Assembly (NCBI RefSeq): GCF_005402965.1
Contig: NZ_BJCF01000013.1
Location: 27,855-91,854, forward strand
Length of the DNA stretch: 64,000 nt
DNA from: Dolichospermum planctonicum
GTDB lineage: Bacteria > Cyanobacteriota > Cyanobacteriia > Cyanobacteriales > Nostocaceae
Direction of reading: 5' to 3'
This document shows positions 17,945-27,162 of the stretch, piece after piece (positions within the stretch are counted from its first letter, which is position 1; each line of letters opens with the position of its first letter). A program made the position numbers and the translations under genes. The notes under the pieces are model-generated. The model made no database searches. It was not told the origin of the DNA and saw nothing but the letters and a program-made list of their open reading frames with translations.

Positions 17945-18640
17945 TTAGGTCAATCTGCCATAACGTGCTGTCATTACACTTTCAGGATGAGATTGATTAT
18001 ATAACCAAGCCCACATTTGATCACCAAAGGAAAAATGCCACCATTCTCTAGGATTACGTTGAAATCCAGCTTTTAACATGACATTATGTAATAATTGACG
18101 GCGAGTATGGTAGGTTTGATGACTATTAATATAATAATCGGGATGCGATCGCTCGGACATTTCATCAATGGGTGAACCCATATCCACAATTTCCCCGGTA
18201 TCATTGACTAAGGTAATATCCACCGCAGCACCCGTACTATGGGGAGGAGGGGTATTCATATCCAAACTCGGTACAGCCCAAATTTCATAAACTGCTTCCC
18301 AGAGTTCTTCGAGTTGCTGGGGTGACAATTCTGCTGCTGTTAAACCCCGATTTCGCAACGCTTCCCTAAAACTATAATCTACCATAAATTGTTGGATAGC
18401 TACGGGACGATAAGCATCGAATATTTGAATGTACCAATGGGGATTTGTAAATTGTAAATAATTTTGCGCCTGAATCAAATTGGAAATTACACTTTCGCGT
18501 AAATAATAAGGTGAATGTTCCCCATAATTAGCACCTAACTTCTGATAAGGGTGAGGAGATTCTACCGCAAATAATTCTAGAGGAATTTTAACTAAAGGTT
18601 CACCACATTCAATAATGGGGATTTGGTGGTATGGTCGCAT
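17945..18640 (-). CDS. D-alanyl-D-alanine dipeptidase (VanX/M15D family)
   Basis: A 231-aa zinc peptidase. PPHSTGAAVDITL gives the HxxGxAxD ligands (His and Asp) and REWWHFSFGD the catalytic Glu and third His ligand; the FDAYRP segment is also family-typical. It cleaves D-Ala-D-Ala and probably recycles cell-wall dipeptide; nothing nearby suggests vancomycin resistance. No signal peptide. It is monocistronic as seen. Confidence 0.88.
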   Translation of the reverse strand: MRPYHQIPIIECGEPLVKIPLELFAVESPHPYQKLGANYGEHSPYYLRESVISNLIQAQNYLQFTNPHWYIQIFDAYRPVAIQQFMVDYSFREALRNRGLTAAELSPQQLEELWEAVYEIWAVPSLDMNTPPPHSTGAAVDITLVNDTGEIVDMGSPIDEMSERSHPDYYINSHQTYHTRRQLLHNVMLKAGFQRNPREWWHFSFGDQMWAWLYNQSHPESVMTARYGRLT

Positions 18641-18724
18641 TTTAGTTGCTAATTTAATCTAAGATATCAGGTTTTGTATGATGTCAGTGTAAATTACAGC
18701 GCGTTAACACAAAAATAGGTACAA

Positions 18725-18751
18725 TATTTGCGGGCAAGATGCCCGCACCAC
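18725..18751. repeat. Dispersed hairpin repeat, copy A
   Basis: gcgggcaagatgcccgc followed by accacaa forms a 7-bp GC stem. The same unit in the other orientation (ttgtggtg(c/t)gggcatcttgccc) occurs at 30335-30360 and, with an insertion, at 60979-61030. Confidence 0.8.
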
Positions 18752-18769
18752 AAGAGTTTTATCATTAAT

Positions 18770-18835
18770 ATTAATAAATAATATTAAATATTAATAAATA
18801 TTAATAAATATTAATAAATATTAATAAATATTAAA
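18770..18835. repeat. AT-rich 10-bp tandem repeat (ttaataaata)
   Basis: About six copies of ttaataaata, some imperfect, between the dipeptidase and yidD genes. No gene in it. A length-variable locus is likely. Confidence 0.9.
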
Positions 18836-18849
18836 TATAAGAAACTATC

Positions 18850-19095
18850 TCAGTGTTCATGTTCACAACAAGATTTTTCCTTCACATCTGGAACAGGATC
18901 ATAACCTCCTGGATGAAAAGGATGACAGCGTAAAATCCGCATAATAGCCATCCAACTACCCCGAAACACCCCAAACCGTTCAATTGCTTGAATCGCATAC
19001 ATAGAACAAGTCGGTTGAAAGCGACAAGTGGGAGGAAACAGAGGAGAAATAAATAAACGATAACCCTGAATGAGCCAAATCAATAACATTTTCAT
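18850..19095 (-). CDS. yidD: Membrane protein insertion efficiency factor YidD
   Basis: An 81-aa protein beginning [20 protein letters not shown] with the three-cysteine signature [11 protein letters not shown]...[14 protein letters not shown] of YidD, a helper of YidC in inserting inner-membrane proteins. A His/Cys tail (CCEHEH) follows. ATG 19095 is preferred over TTG 19101. It is divergent from the phytol-kinase-like gene with 44 bases between starts. Confidence 0.93.
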   Translation of the reverse strand: MKMLLIWLIQGYRLFISPLFPPTCRFQPTCSMYAIQAIERFGVFRGSWMAIMRILRCHPFHPGGYDPVPDVKEKSCCEHEH

Positions 19096-19139
19096 ACCCA
19101 AACCTTATAAAGTAGGATTAAAGTGAAAAATACCCCTAT

Positions 19140-19853
19140 TTGACATTGTTTAACACATTTCTCGGCTTGGAAACCATTTCTCCATTATCGCTGCAAATTG
19201 CCCCCGCTGCGGTTTGGGTGGGATTAATTATCTGCATTGCTTGGGTAGTATATCGTTTTACTGATAGTGAAACGGAAATCATTCGTAAAATCGTGCATAT
19301 TGGCATGGGTAACGTGATTTTAATTGCTTGGTGGTTAGATATTCCTGCTTATGTAGGAATTACAGCTTCAGTTTTGGCGAGTATTATCACCTTGCTATCC
19401 TATAAATTCCCCATTCTTCCTGGTATTAATAGCGTCGGTCGTCATAGTTTGGGAACATTTTTCTATGCTGTGAGTATTGGGGTTTTAGTGGGTATTTTTT
19501 GGCATTTACACCAACCTGAATACGCTGTTTTAGGGATTATGATTATGGCTTGGGGAGATGGATTAGCTGCTTTAATTGGTAAAGGTTTTGGTAAACATAA
19601 ATACATATTTTTTGGTTCTCAAAAAAGCTGGGAAGGTTCTTTAACTGTGACTTTAATTAGTTATTTGATTTGTGTAACTATTTTACTTGTTACTCAAGGT
19701 AATATTTGGCAAACTTGGATAGTTTCTTTAATAGTTGCCTTAGTAGCCACGATTTTAGAAGCATTTTCTTTTTGGGGAATAGATAATTTAACCGTTCCTG
19801 TCGGTAGTGCTACTTGTGCTTATCTGTTATCTACAATACTCTTTAATTGTTGA
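19140..19853 (+). CDS. Phytol/polyprenol kinase-like membrane protein
   Basis: A 237-aa protein with about six membrane segments in the DGK1/SEC59/VTE5 family. RKIVHIGMGN, the acidic MAWGDGLAALIGKGFG motif and GSQKSWEGS are the family's CTP-dependent kinase signatures. Plant and cyanobacterial members phosphorylate phytol or phytyl-phosphate for tocopherol and phylloquinone synthesis. TTG at 19140 is the only start that keeps the N-terminus; no ATG lies before the conserved region, and the ribosome site is weak. Older databases call such proteins phosphatidate cytidylyltransferase. Confidence 0.8.
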   Translation: MTLFNTFLGLETISPLSLQIAPAAVWVGLIICIAWVVYRFTDSETEIIRKIVHIGMGNVILIAWWLDIPAYVGITASVLASIITLLSYKFPILPGINSVGRHSLGTFFYAVSIGVLVGIFWHLHQPEYAVLGIMIMAWGDGLAALIGKGFGKHKYIFFGSQKSWEGSLTVTLISYLICVTILLVTQGNIWQTWIVSLIVALVATILEAFSFWGIDNLTVPVGSATCAYLLSTILFNC

Positions 19854-20235
19854 ATAATTGCTGGTATAGCCAAATTATGTTTCTGAAATTGGAGATATCT
19901 AAAAATATAGATATTAAATTTTGTGTTGAGTAAAAAAACTGAATAAATTCATATAATCATGATTCTCAGTAAAAATGAACAATAAACATTATCAACATTA
20001 AACATTATGGACTACAGAGATTTTATAAAATTAAGAATTATCTCTTATTTAAAACTATTTTAGTGACAAAAAACTATTTTGTCTCTACTTTTAGAAGTTA
20101 TTTTGTCTCTACTTATAGAGGTAAATTTGCAAACATTACTTTCTACCCTTAGATTTATGAAATATTAGCCAACAATGCTTATAGTTGAGTTGTTAGGTAA
20201 TGAAACACCTAATTACGCAAGTGAGGCTAATAATC
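19854..20235. other. Intergenic region upstream of the peptide-export locus
   Basis: AT-rich, no gene. A 24-base unit (attttgtctctactt, then taga) is repeated at about 20076 and 20100. Presumably carries the promoter of the first precursor gene; taggtaatgaaacacct just before its leader resembles sequence ahead of the 25274 gene (ataggtgaataacacct). Confidence 0.5.
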
Positions 20236-20559
20236 GTGTCAAATCAAATGTTAACCGTCTTATCAGATCAAGAACAAGAGTTACTAACTGGTGGTGCTGA
20301 CTTTGAACTAGCTGCTAGTAATTACGCTAACAAAGGATCACTGTTAATGGGAACCAGTGCCTCTGGTCCTCAAGGTAGCACTGCTACCTCGGCTGGTAAG
20401 GCTAATACTATACTGACTGCGGGACAAGATTTCTTAGGTTTAGGTACAGAACCTCCCGCTGGTGTCGGAGCTTTGGGTTCTGCGGTACTACCAACCGCAG
20501 GAAACGTACGTGCAATTACACCCCCAGTTGCAACACCTGGAACTCGGATCCAGCCCTAG
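20236..20559 (+). CDS. Double-glycine precursor peptide, CTB-type bacteriocin-like
   Basis: A 107-aa small protein starting at GTG 20236 (M-SNQMLTVLSDQEQELLTGG). The leader ends in GG at residue 20; C39 peptidases cleave there. The mature part (ADFELAASNYANKGSLLMGT ... QDFLGLG) resembles proteins annotated in cyanobacteria as CTB family bacteriocins: FELA, SGPxGSTA and FLGLG segments. GTG is chosen because gaggctaataatc before it matches the leader sequence of the other precursor genes. It lies directly upstream of the HlyD and ABC exporter genes, its presumed secretion route. Antimicrobial function is inferred from family naming only. Confidence 0.8.
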   Translation: MSNQMLTVLSDQEQELLTGGADFELAASNYANKGSLLMGTSASGPQGSTATSAGKANTILTAGQDFLGLGTEPPAGVGALGSAVLPTAGNVRAITPPVATPGTRIQP

Positions 20560-20729
20560 CTAAAGCAGTCTTTTCGTAAATCTAGGCTACTAAGTCTATA
20601 AATTGCCTGCTGTCAAATTAAGCAGGACTTAGGAAAAAGAGAATGAAAATGGGGGTAATTCATAAATTACCCCTAGACAGGAATAATGTCAATACAAAAA
20701 TCTACCTGTTTTTATTAAGGTGTAATCTG

Positions 20730-22244
20730 GTGAACTCTTTACAGCGTCAAGAGAACAATTCTTATAACTTCAATAACCCGACTACAGAAGATTTGCATAT
20801 ACTAGAAGCTAATGAGTTTCTTCCCCATATCGGTAAATGGATTCATATCGGTGGGGGAGTGATGATTACTATGTTTGTAGTTGCTGCAAGTCTTACCTCC
20901 ATTCTTTATTATAACGTCACGGTTAAAGTTCCTGCAACTATCCGACCATTGGGAGAATTACGGTTAGTTGAATCGGCAATGACGGGAACTATTAAAAGAA
21001 TTGCCGTCAAAGAAAATCAGGTAGTAAATAAAGGACAAATAATTGCTTATATTGATGACTCCCAACTGCAATCTCAAAAAAGACAACTGCAAAATACTTT
21101 TGAGAAAAGTCAATTACAACTTATTCAAGTTGATGCTCAAATTAATCAAATCAATACTCAAATAACTGCTCAAACTAACTTAAATAACCGGACTATTATA
21201 GCTACCCAAGCTGAATTAACTGGAACTCAACGTAACTATAAAGATCAACAAATTAAAGCCATTGCAGAAATGACACAAGCTAAAATAACTATAAATTTAG
21301 CAAAGGAACAATTAGAAAGATTAAAAAAAGAAAAGGTATTAATAGCCACGGTACAAGAAGCAGAAGCAGCATTAAAACTGGCTATCTTACAGAGAAATCG
21401 CTTGCAGAATATAGCTGAATCGGGAGCAATATCTCAGAATCTAGTCGAGGAAAAAGAACAAGCTGTTAAATCGGCTCAATCAAAATTAGAACAAGCTAAA
21501 TTTAGTGCTAAAAATCTCCAAGAAGAAAAAGAACAAGCTGTTAAATTAGCACAAATAAACCTACAAAAAGCAAAAAGTGCCGTCAATCCCAGTAATGCAA
21601 TAGTAACAGTAGCATCGGAAAGAATTAAACAAGAAAAGTCCAAAGGTGAAGCTAATTTAGCAGCTTTAAAAAAAGAAAGAGAAACATTACTTCAACAACG
21701 TTTAGAACTACAAAAACAACAAATCCGCACCAGTCAAGAACTACAACAATTAGACAATGAGTTGAATAAAAGTGTGATTCGCTCCCCAACTAATGGTACA
21801 CTTATGCAACTTAAACTCCGCAACCCTGGACAGGTTGTACAACTCAGTGAAGCTATCGCTCAAATTTCTCCTGTAGATGCTCCTTTAATTATCAAAGCTC
21901 ACGTTCCTGCTAAAGATATTGACAAAGTAAAAACCAGTCAAGCAGTGCAAATGCAGGTTTCCGCTTGTCCCTATCCTGACTATGGAACTCTCAAAGGAAC
22001 TGTAAAAACTGTTGGTGCAGATGTTTTAGCAACCACACAAAATAATCCGAATAATTCAATTATTAGTACACCCCAATTAGCTACTTATGAAATTAATATT
22101 GAACCAGAAAGTCTATTTTTAGGAAAAGGAAATCATTTATGTTATCTCAAATCTGGCATGGAAGGACGCGCTGATATTATTTCTCGTCGGGAAACTGTAC
22201 TCCAATTTATCCTGAGAAAAAGCAAGTTAATCACTAATTCATAG
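20730..22244 (+). CDS. HlyD-type membrane fusion protein
   Basis: About 504 aa from GTG 20730 (aagg upstream); the frame is open further back to ATG 20643, but that part overlaps a dispersed repeat (aggacttaggaaaaag, 20623-20638). One membrane segment (MITMFVVAASLTSILYY) is followed by a lipoyl/beta-barrel half (SAMTGTIKRIAVKENQVVNK), a very long coiled coil (about residues 120-350, Gln/Glu/Lys-rich) and the returning barrel domain (IRSPTNGTLMQLKLRNPGQV). It should bridge the ABC exporter to an outer-membrane channel. No TolC gene is in view. Confidence 0.9.
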   Translation: MNSLQRQENNSYNFNNPTTEDLHILEANEFLPHIGKWIHIGGGVMITMFVVAASLTSILYYNVTVKVPATIRPLGELRLVESAMTGTIKRIAVKENQVVNKGQIIAYIDDSQLQSQKRQLQNTFEKSQLQLIQVDAQINQINTQITAQTNLNNRTIIATQAELTGTQRNYKDQQIKAIAEMTQAKITINLAKEQLERLKKEKVLIATVQEAEAALKLAILQRNRLQNIAESGAISQNLVEEKEQAVKSAQSKLEQAKFSAKNLQEEKEQAVKLAQINLQKAKSAVNPSNAIVTVASERIKQEKSKGEANLAALKKERETLLQQRLELQKQQIRTSQELQQLDNELNKSVIRSPTNGTLMQLKLRNPGQVVQLSEAIAQISPVDAPLIIKAHVPAKDIDKVKTSQAVQMQVSACPYPDYGTLKGTVKTVGADVLATTQNNPNNSIISTPQLATYEINIEPESLFLGKGNHLCYLKSGMEGRADIISRRETVLQFILRKSKLITNS

Positions 22245-22252
22245 GTGAAAAT

Positions 22253-22325
22253 ATAGGTTGGGTTAAGGGATAGCGCAACCCAACATAAGCTTTTTTTAAT
22301 TAGTTTCCTACGTCAACCCAAGGTA
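22253..22325. repeat. Dispersed repeat: aggttgggtt hairpin family, copy 1
   Basis: ataggttgggttaag...agcgcaacccaaca then tttcctacgtcaaccca; related copy at 55943-56018. The two arms pair (ggttgggtt with aacccaac). Typical dispersed cyanobacterial repeat between HlyD and exporter genes; may act as an attenuator. Confidence 0.75.
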
Positions 22326-22345
22326 CTAGAATACTCTTAATAATT

Positions 22346-24532
22346 ATGTTCAATATGTTCAATATGCTCAATATTTTTAAAAATCATCAAAATTATCAGT
22401 GTACTTTACAGTTAAGTGAAGAAGACTGTGGAGCAGCTTGTTTAGTTTCTATTAGTAAGTATTATGGACATTTTTTAAGTATGATTAAAAGTCGGGAAGC
22501 TGTTGGTACTGGACAATTAGGAACAACATTATTAGGTTTAAAAAGAGGCTCAGAAAATCTCGGTTTTAATGCTAGAGCAGTTAAAGCTTCTCCAGAAATT
22601 ATAGACAGAATTACAGAAATTACATTACCCGCAATTATCCATTGGCAAGGCTATCATTGGGTTGTTTTATATGGTAAAAAAGCAAAAAAATACGTTATTG
22701 CCGATCCTGCGGTGGGAATCCGTTATTTGAGCAAAGAAGAACTAACCGCTGCCTGGAATGGGGTAATGCTCTTATTAGAGCCAGATCCAGATCGTTTTTC
22801 TGACCAACCCCAAGAACAATCAAAAGGTGGAATAACGCGCTTTTTTCGCCGCATTTTACCCTATCGTGGGTTACTAACTCAGGTTTTAATGATTAATATT
22901 GTCCTGGGTTTACTAGCTTTAGGAACTCCGGTTTTGATTCAATTATTAACAGATGATGTTCTCGTTCGTGGAGATGTACAATTACTTACTGTTGTGGTTT
23001 CTGCTGTTGTCATTATGAGTTTATTTAGTGGAGGTTTACAAGTATTCCAAGCTTTAATGATTTCTCATTTTGGACAAAGATTACAATTAGGTTTAGTCTT
23101 AGAATTTGGCCGTAAACTTCTGCAATTGCCTTTAAATTATTATGAATCCCGTCGCAGTGGTGAAATTACTAGCAGACTCCGAGATATTGGCGAAATTAAC
23201 CAATTAGTATCACAAATTGTGATTGTTTTACCTAGTCAATTTTTTATCGCTATAATTTCTCTTGGCTTAATGTTGTTTTATAGCTGGCAATTAACAATAG
23301 CAGCTTTATTAGTTGCTGGTTTAATGACTTTATCTACTTTACCTTTCTTGCCTATTTTGCAACAAAAAACCCGCAGTCTCTTAGTTTTAGGAGCAGAAAA
23401 TCAAGGTGTTTTAGTAGAAACATTTAAAGGCGCACAAGTAATTAAAACTACCAATGCTGCTCCTCAATTTTGGGATGAATTTCAAAGTCGTTTTGGTCGT
23501 CTAGCTAATCTTGCTTTTAGTACAGTACAAATAGCAATTATCAATGGTACTCTTGCCAGAATTATATCTACAATTGGTGGCGTTCTCTTACTAGGATTTG
23601 GCAGTATTTTGGTGATTAGAGGCAATTTAAGCATCGGTCAAATGTTAGCTTTTAATGCTTTAGAAGTCAATGTTTTAGCTTTAATTAACTCATTAGTTGG
23701 CTTTGTGGATGAATATTTTCGCTCTCAAACGGCAGTTTCTAGATTATTAGAAGTTATTGATGCCACACCAGAAGTAGTAGGAGGAAGTCAAAAACCAATT
23801 GTACAAATTTCCAGCACTGCTGATATTAGTTGTGCAAATCTTAAATTTCATCACCCCGGAAGAGTTGATTTATTAGATGATTTTTCTATTCAGCTTCCGG
23901 GAGGAAAAACAATTGCTTTAATTGGTAAATCAGGTTGTGGTAAAAGCACTTTGGCTAAATTATTATCTGGTTTATATGTCCCAGATTCTGGTAATATTCG
24001 GATCGGATTTTTAAATATCCAAGATATTGCTTTAGATTGTTACCGACAACAAGTAGTTTATGTTCCCCAAGAGCCTCATTTTTGGAGTCGTTCCATTTTA
24101 GAAAACTTCCGTTTAGGCACACCTAATATTTCTTTTGAAGAGGTAGTTCAAGCTTGTGATATTGCTGATGCCGATGGTTTTATTAGTCAATTACCTAATA
24201 AATATCAAACCGTTTTAGGAGAATTTGGTGCAAATCTTTCTGGTGGACAAAGACAAAGATTAGCGATCGCTCGCGGCATTCTCACAAATCCACCTATACT
24301 AATTTTAGATGAAGCTACCGCTGGATTAGACCCTATGAGCGAAGCTAATGTTCTAGATCGTCTTTTGGGATATCGCGCAGGTAAAACCACAATTTTAATT
24401 ACCCATCGTCCTAGTGTCATTCATCGCGCTCATTGGATTGTTCTCATCGAAAAAGGTCAATTACAAATTCAAGGAACTCCTGATACTTTCTTATCAAAAC
24501 CTGGCGAACATTTGCAGTTTTTAACTGCATAA
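22346..24532 (+). CDS. Peptidase C39-containing ABC exporter (PCAT)
   Basis: A 728-aa exporter with three parts. The N-terminal C39 peptidase has catalytic C28 (SEEDCGAAC), H104 (GYHWVVLYG) and D120 (IADPAVG). About six membrane helices follow (180-460). The ATPase has Walker A GKSGCGKST, signature LSGGQRQRLAIARG, and ILILDEATAGLD. It cuts leaders after Gly-Gly and exports the core peptide. Seven genes with such leaders lie within 8 kb on both sides, so it probably serves all of them. The start is one of three ATGs in a repeated atgttcaat; ribosome site is poor, so the exact N-terminus is unsure. Confidence 0.95.
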   Translation: MFNMFNMLNIFKNHQNYQCTLQLSEEDCGAACLVSISKYYGHFLSMIKSREAVGTGQLGTTLLGLKRGSENLGFNARAVKASPEIIDRITEITLPAIIHWQGYHWVVLYGKKAKKYVIADPAVGIRYLSKEELTAAWNGVMLLLEPDPDRFSDQPQEQSKGGITRFFRRILPYRGLLTQVLMINIVLGLLALGTPVLIQLLTDDVLVRGDVQLLTVVVSAVVIMSLFSGGLQVFQALMISHFGQRLQLGLVLEFGRKLLQLPLNYYESRRSGEITSRLRDIGEINQLVSQIVIVLPSQFFIAIISLGLMLFYSWQLTIAALLVAGLMTLSTLPFLPILQQKTRSLLVLGAENQGVLVETFKGAQVIKTTNAAPQFWDEFQSRFGRLANLAFSTVQIAIINGTLARIISTIGGVLLLGFGSILVIRGNLSIGQMLAFNALEVNVLALINSLVGFVDEYFRSQTAVSRLLEVIDATPEVVGGSQKPIVQISSTADISCANLKFHHPGRVDLLDDFSIQLPGGKTIALIGKSGCGKSTLAKLLSGLYVPDSGNIRIGFLNIQDIALDCYRQQVVYVPQEPHFWSRSILENFRLGTPNISFEEVVQACDIADADGFISQLPNKYQTVLGEFGANLSGGQRQRLAIARGILTNPPILILDEATAGLDPMSEANVLDRLLGYRAGKTTILITHRPSVIHRAHWIVLIEKGQLQIQGTPDTFLSKPGEHLQFLTA

Positions 24533-24626
24533 ATTAAGGCGTAAATTAATATTTTTTAAATATTTTTTAAGCTTTTATCTTGCTACAAATTAACCAAAAT
24601 TACTTACTTATGTAAGGACAAATAAT

Positions 24627-24953
24627 ATGTCTAAAAATACTCAATTTAGTCATCCTCAATTATTCAGATATCTTTCTAATGCAGAACAAGAATCTCTAAT
24701 TGGTGGGCAAATATATCCCCAATTAGATGTATTAGTTGAAGGTAATTCATTCTTCCAAAAAACTGATATTGAAACTGAGGGTAAAAATGATTTAAAACTT
24801 GCTTCAGGTGATTCTAGTTCACAAACCACTAAATATAAATTATCCCAAGTCACTATGGCACTTTCATTAACATTTGGGTTACTAACAATTAGTTCTATTG
24901 GTGATAAATTGAGTAATTTATTACCCGGTTTTCTAAATAATTTGTTTTCCTAA
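24627..24953 (+). CDS. Double-glycine precursor-like protein with hydrophobic C-terminus
   Basis: A 108-aa protein. The start MSKNTQFSHPQLFRYLSNAE and EQESLIGG form a diverged double-glycine leader (GG at about 26-27). The mature part is hydrophilic and ends with a membrane-like segment (LSQVTMALSLTFGLLTIS...LSNLLPGFLNNLFS). It lies 95 bases after the exporter gene, with taagga as ribosome site. It may be a substrate with a membrane-active tail or an accessory/immunity protein; I do not recognise the family. Confidence 0.6.
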   Translation: MSKNTQFSHPQLFRYLSNAEQESLIGGQIYPQLDVLVEGNSFFQKTDIETEGKNDLKLASGDSSSQTTKYKLSQVTMALSLTFGLLTISSIGDKLSNLLPGFLNNLFS

Positions 24954-25273
24954 AATAGCCAGATTTAATTAAATTAAAACATTTTCTTGTAGAGACAGCT
25001 TTATTTTATATTCTGCTCTACATTTTCTGCTGTTTGAGTTAATAAGTAACTTTTTTGAAAAAAATAGAGTAGATAATTATGTAGTTTTGATTAGATAAAT
25101 AAAATAAACAAACATGAGTTAAAAGAGAGAGATTTATCTAAATAAATATATAACCTAAGAGTAATTTAAAATCTCAAAACTTTATAACTACAGGATAATT
25201 TATTTCCCATAATAAATAGTTATAAAAGAAGTATAGGTGAATAACACCTGTTCATAGATTGAGGCTAACAATC
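24954..25273. other. Intergenic region upstream of a precursor gene
   Basis: AT-rich, no gene. Contains tataacctaagagtaa (25149-25164), also found before the 27525 gene, and actttataactacagg (25179-25194). These are probably parts of a promoter shared by paralogous precursor genes. Confidence 0.45.
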
Positions 25274-25453
25274 ATGTCATATCAAAACATTAAATCTGAT
25301 TTACTCGTGGAGTTATCCACAGAGGAACAACAACTTCTGTCTGGGGGAAAAGGCAGACGCAGAGCAATAATCTGCTATGAGTGGAAAAAATACCGTGATC
25401 ATGATCAAGATATCAGAAAGCGTGATGATCGTGATGATGATGATGATGATTGA
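25274..25453 (+). CDS. Precursor peptide with charge-segregated core
   Basis: A 59-aa peptide. Leader MSYQNIKSDLLVELSTEEQQ then LLSGG (GG at 24-25). The core starts very basic (KGRRRAIICYEWKKYR) and ends in an acidic run (RDDRDDDDDD), encoded by a gatgat repeat. The leader is near-identical to the three other plus-strand paralogues while the core is unrelated to any. ATG 25274 follows ttgaggctaacaatc, the conserved leader sequence. Predicted cleavage and export by the C39 exporter. Confidence 0.75.
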   Translation: MSYQNIKSDLLVELSTEEQQLLSGGKGRRRAIICYEWKKYRDHDQDIRKRDDRDDDDDD

Positions 25454-25726
25454 TTTTCACAAATAGCAGAGATATTAAGTGGACAAAATCCATAAATTGG
25501 GTAACCACTTAATTTTACCCTGGCATTTGAGGAAAGAGAAAGCTGATATAACCAACTCAAAATAATTAATTTTTGGAAGGTTTTGGGTAGTCTTGGATGT
25601 TCTCTTTAACCTACTACTAATTAAACTCCTAGAGATAACCATTGTTTTTCTCTTTCCTCCCTCCTCCTTCCTCCTAATTCCTCCTAATTCAAAGTGAAAC
25701 AATTCCACTAATTGAGGCACATAATT

Positions 25727-25966
25727 ATGTCAAATCAAAACATCACAACTGATTTACTTGTAGAGTTATCCCCAGAAGAACAACAACTTTTATCGGGGGG
25801 ATGTGATAATTACAGCCCACCACGTCGTCAACGCGTTGGAATAAAGCAGAAAGTAAAAAATAATCTAGTGTTCAATCCAGTAATCAATATATATCCTTCT
25901 GAAGCAAAAAGTACCGATGAGTCTGACAGTAGCCAAACTTCTTCAAACGGTGAAGATCAAAACTAA
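25727..25966 (+). CDS. Precursor peptide with 54-residue hydrophilic core
   Basis: A 79-aa peptide: leader MSNQNITTDLLVELSPEEQQ then LLSGG, core CDNYSPPRRQRVGIKQKVKN followed by a Ser/Asp/Glu-rich end. One cysteine lies directly after the cleavage site. ATG 25727 follows attgaggcacataatt. Same family as the 25274, 26974 and 27525 genes. Confidence 0.75.
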   Translation: MSNQNITTDLLVELSPEEQQLLSGGCDNYSPPRRQRVGIKQKVKNNLVFNPVINIYPSEAKSTDESDSSQTSSNGEDQN

Positions 25967-26345
25967 TGTTACTAATAAGTTAGTCCCTTAGTTTAAACTC
26001 TGGAATTAGTAAAAACAGGAGAAAACTTAGGTAATTTATTCAAGATAAATCAAGTTTTGAGAATATTTAGGCATTCTCATTTGTTCTTTTCAGAGATTTA
26101 ATTAAAAGTGCTGAAGATGGAAAAGTAACTGCTATTTATAGTAGTTACTTTTCTCTTTTCTTTATTCTTACTTTTTTTGGAGTAACTTATTCCCCAATAT
26201 TTTCTTTTATTTTTAATCATTAAAAAAGTCTAACTCCCCAACGAGAATTAGACTTTAAATTGATTAACTAGGAAGTGATGGTTCTAATTTATATGAGATA
26301 ATTACCATCAGAGACAATTGGTTTCAGTCTTGAAAAATCGGTATT
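25967..26345. other. Intergenic region with convergent terminator
   Basis: No gene seen. The only structured part is the bidirectional hairpin at 26223-26257. Confidence 0.5.
26223..26257. terminator. Bidirectional terminator between convergent precursor genes
   Basis: aaagtctaactc and gaattagacttt pair (11 of 12 bases) around ccccaacga, with an A-run before and T/A-run after, so it works in both directions: for the 25727 gene and the 26555 gene. Confidence 0.75.
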
Positions 26346-26555
26346 TTAAGTAGGTTCGTCAGCAGGTAAATTCTGAGTTATTTCAGGTAGATTCTTAACT
26401 TTTACTGTAATAGTAGCTGGAAATTTTTGACGACCATAGACAAAATCACCTTTAGCCTCCAGAACTCCCTTCTCACTCGCACCTCCAGATAAAAGCTGTT
26501 GTTCCTGTTTAGATAACTCAACAATTAACTCAGATTCAATCTTATTAACTGACAT
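26346..26555 (-). CDS. Precursor peptide on the opposite strand
   Basis: A 69-aa peptide starting MSVNKIESELIVELSKQEQQ then LLSGG, the same leader family, but facing the other way. The core (ASEKGVLEAKGDFVYGRQKF, then PATITVKVKNLPEITQ) looks like a short beta-rich segment rather than a low-complexity sequence. gaggtagaatc before the ATG matches the conserved leader of the plus-strand genes. It needs its own promoter in 26556-26973. Confidence 0.7.
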   Translation of the reverse strand: MSVNKIESELIVELSKQEQQLLSGGASEKGVLEAKGDFVYGRQKFPATITVKVKNLPEITQNLPADEPT

Positions 26556-26973
26556 GATTCTACCTCATCATTAACACTAATTTAATTGGCATTAGCTGGT
26601 TTACTAGCTAACAATTCAAATATAACTATCATTTATAAGAAAATCATAATTCTCAAGTTAGATCATATATCTATTTTTGCACTGTCATCAGAGATATTTT
26701 TTTCTGAGAATTTGGTTAAGACCTAAATACTTGATTATAGGAATAATATTCACAAAAACCGCATCTATTATTGAATTAACTACTGAATTAACTATAATCT
26801 ATTTCACCATAAAGTATGAGATTATAATTCATACTTTTAGTTTTTTGATTTATAACTTCAGGAGAAGTGAATTTTCTCAAAATACATTTACAAATAGAAG
26901 ATAGGATTACACACAGCTAATATTTTGTTTATTTAAGTGTGTAAACACTAACCTATTAATTGAGGTAAAAATC
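26556..26973. other. Divergent intergenic region between two precursor genes
   Basis: AT-rich (about 418 bases), no convincing gene. Presumably carries two divergent promoters. The plus-side leader taattgaggtaaaaatc before 26974 is recognisable. Confidence 0.4.
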
Positions 26974-27162
26974 ATGTTCAGTTCTAATTTACTTGTTGAA
27001 TTATCCCCAGAAGAACAACAACTTTCATCTGGGGGATGTTACCACTTCCAGCCTTGTTGTAGACCTAAAAAACGTTGCTGTGACTACCAAAAAAATGATA
27101 GACATATACCCTCTGACATTTATGATATCTATCCTGATAGTGGCGATATGGAGAGGAATTAA
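26974..27162 (+). CDS. Precursor peptide with cysteine-rich core
   Basis: A 62-aa peptide. A shortened leader MFSSNLLVELSPEEQQLSSG and G precede a core with five cysteines in 17 residues (CYHFQPCCRPKKRCCD), then an acidic tail (YDIYPDSGDMERN). Two CC pairs suggest disulfides after export or metal binding. The leader has LSSGG where paralogues have LLSGG. ATG follows ttgaggtaaaaatc. Confidence 0.75.
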   Translation: MFSSNLLVELSPEEQQLSSGGCYHFQPCCRPKKRCCDYQKNDRHIPSDIYDIYPDSGDMERN

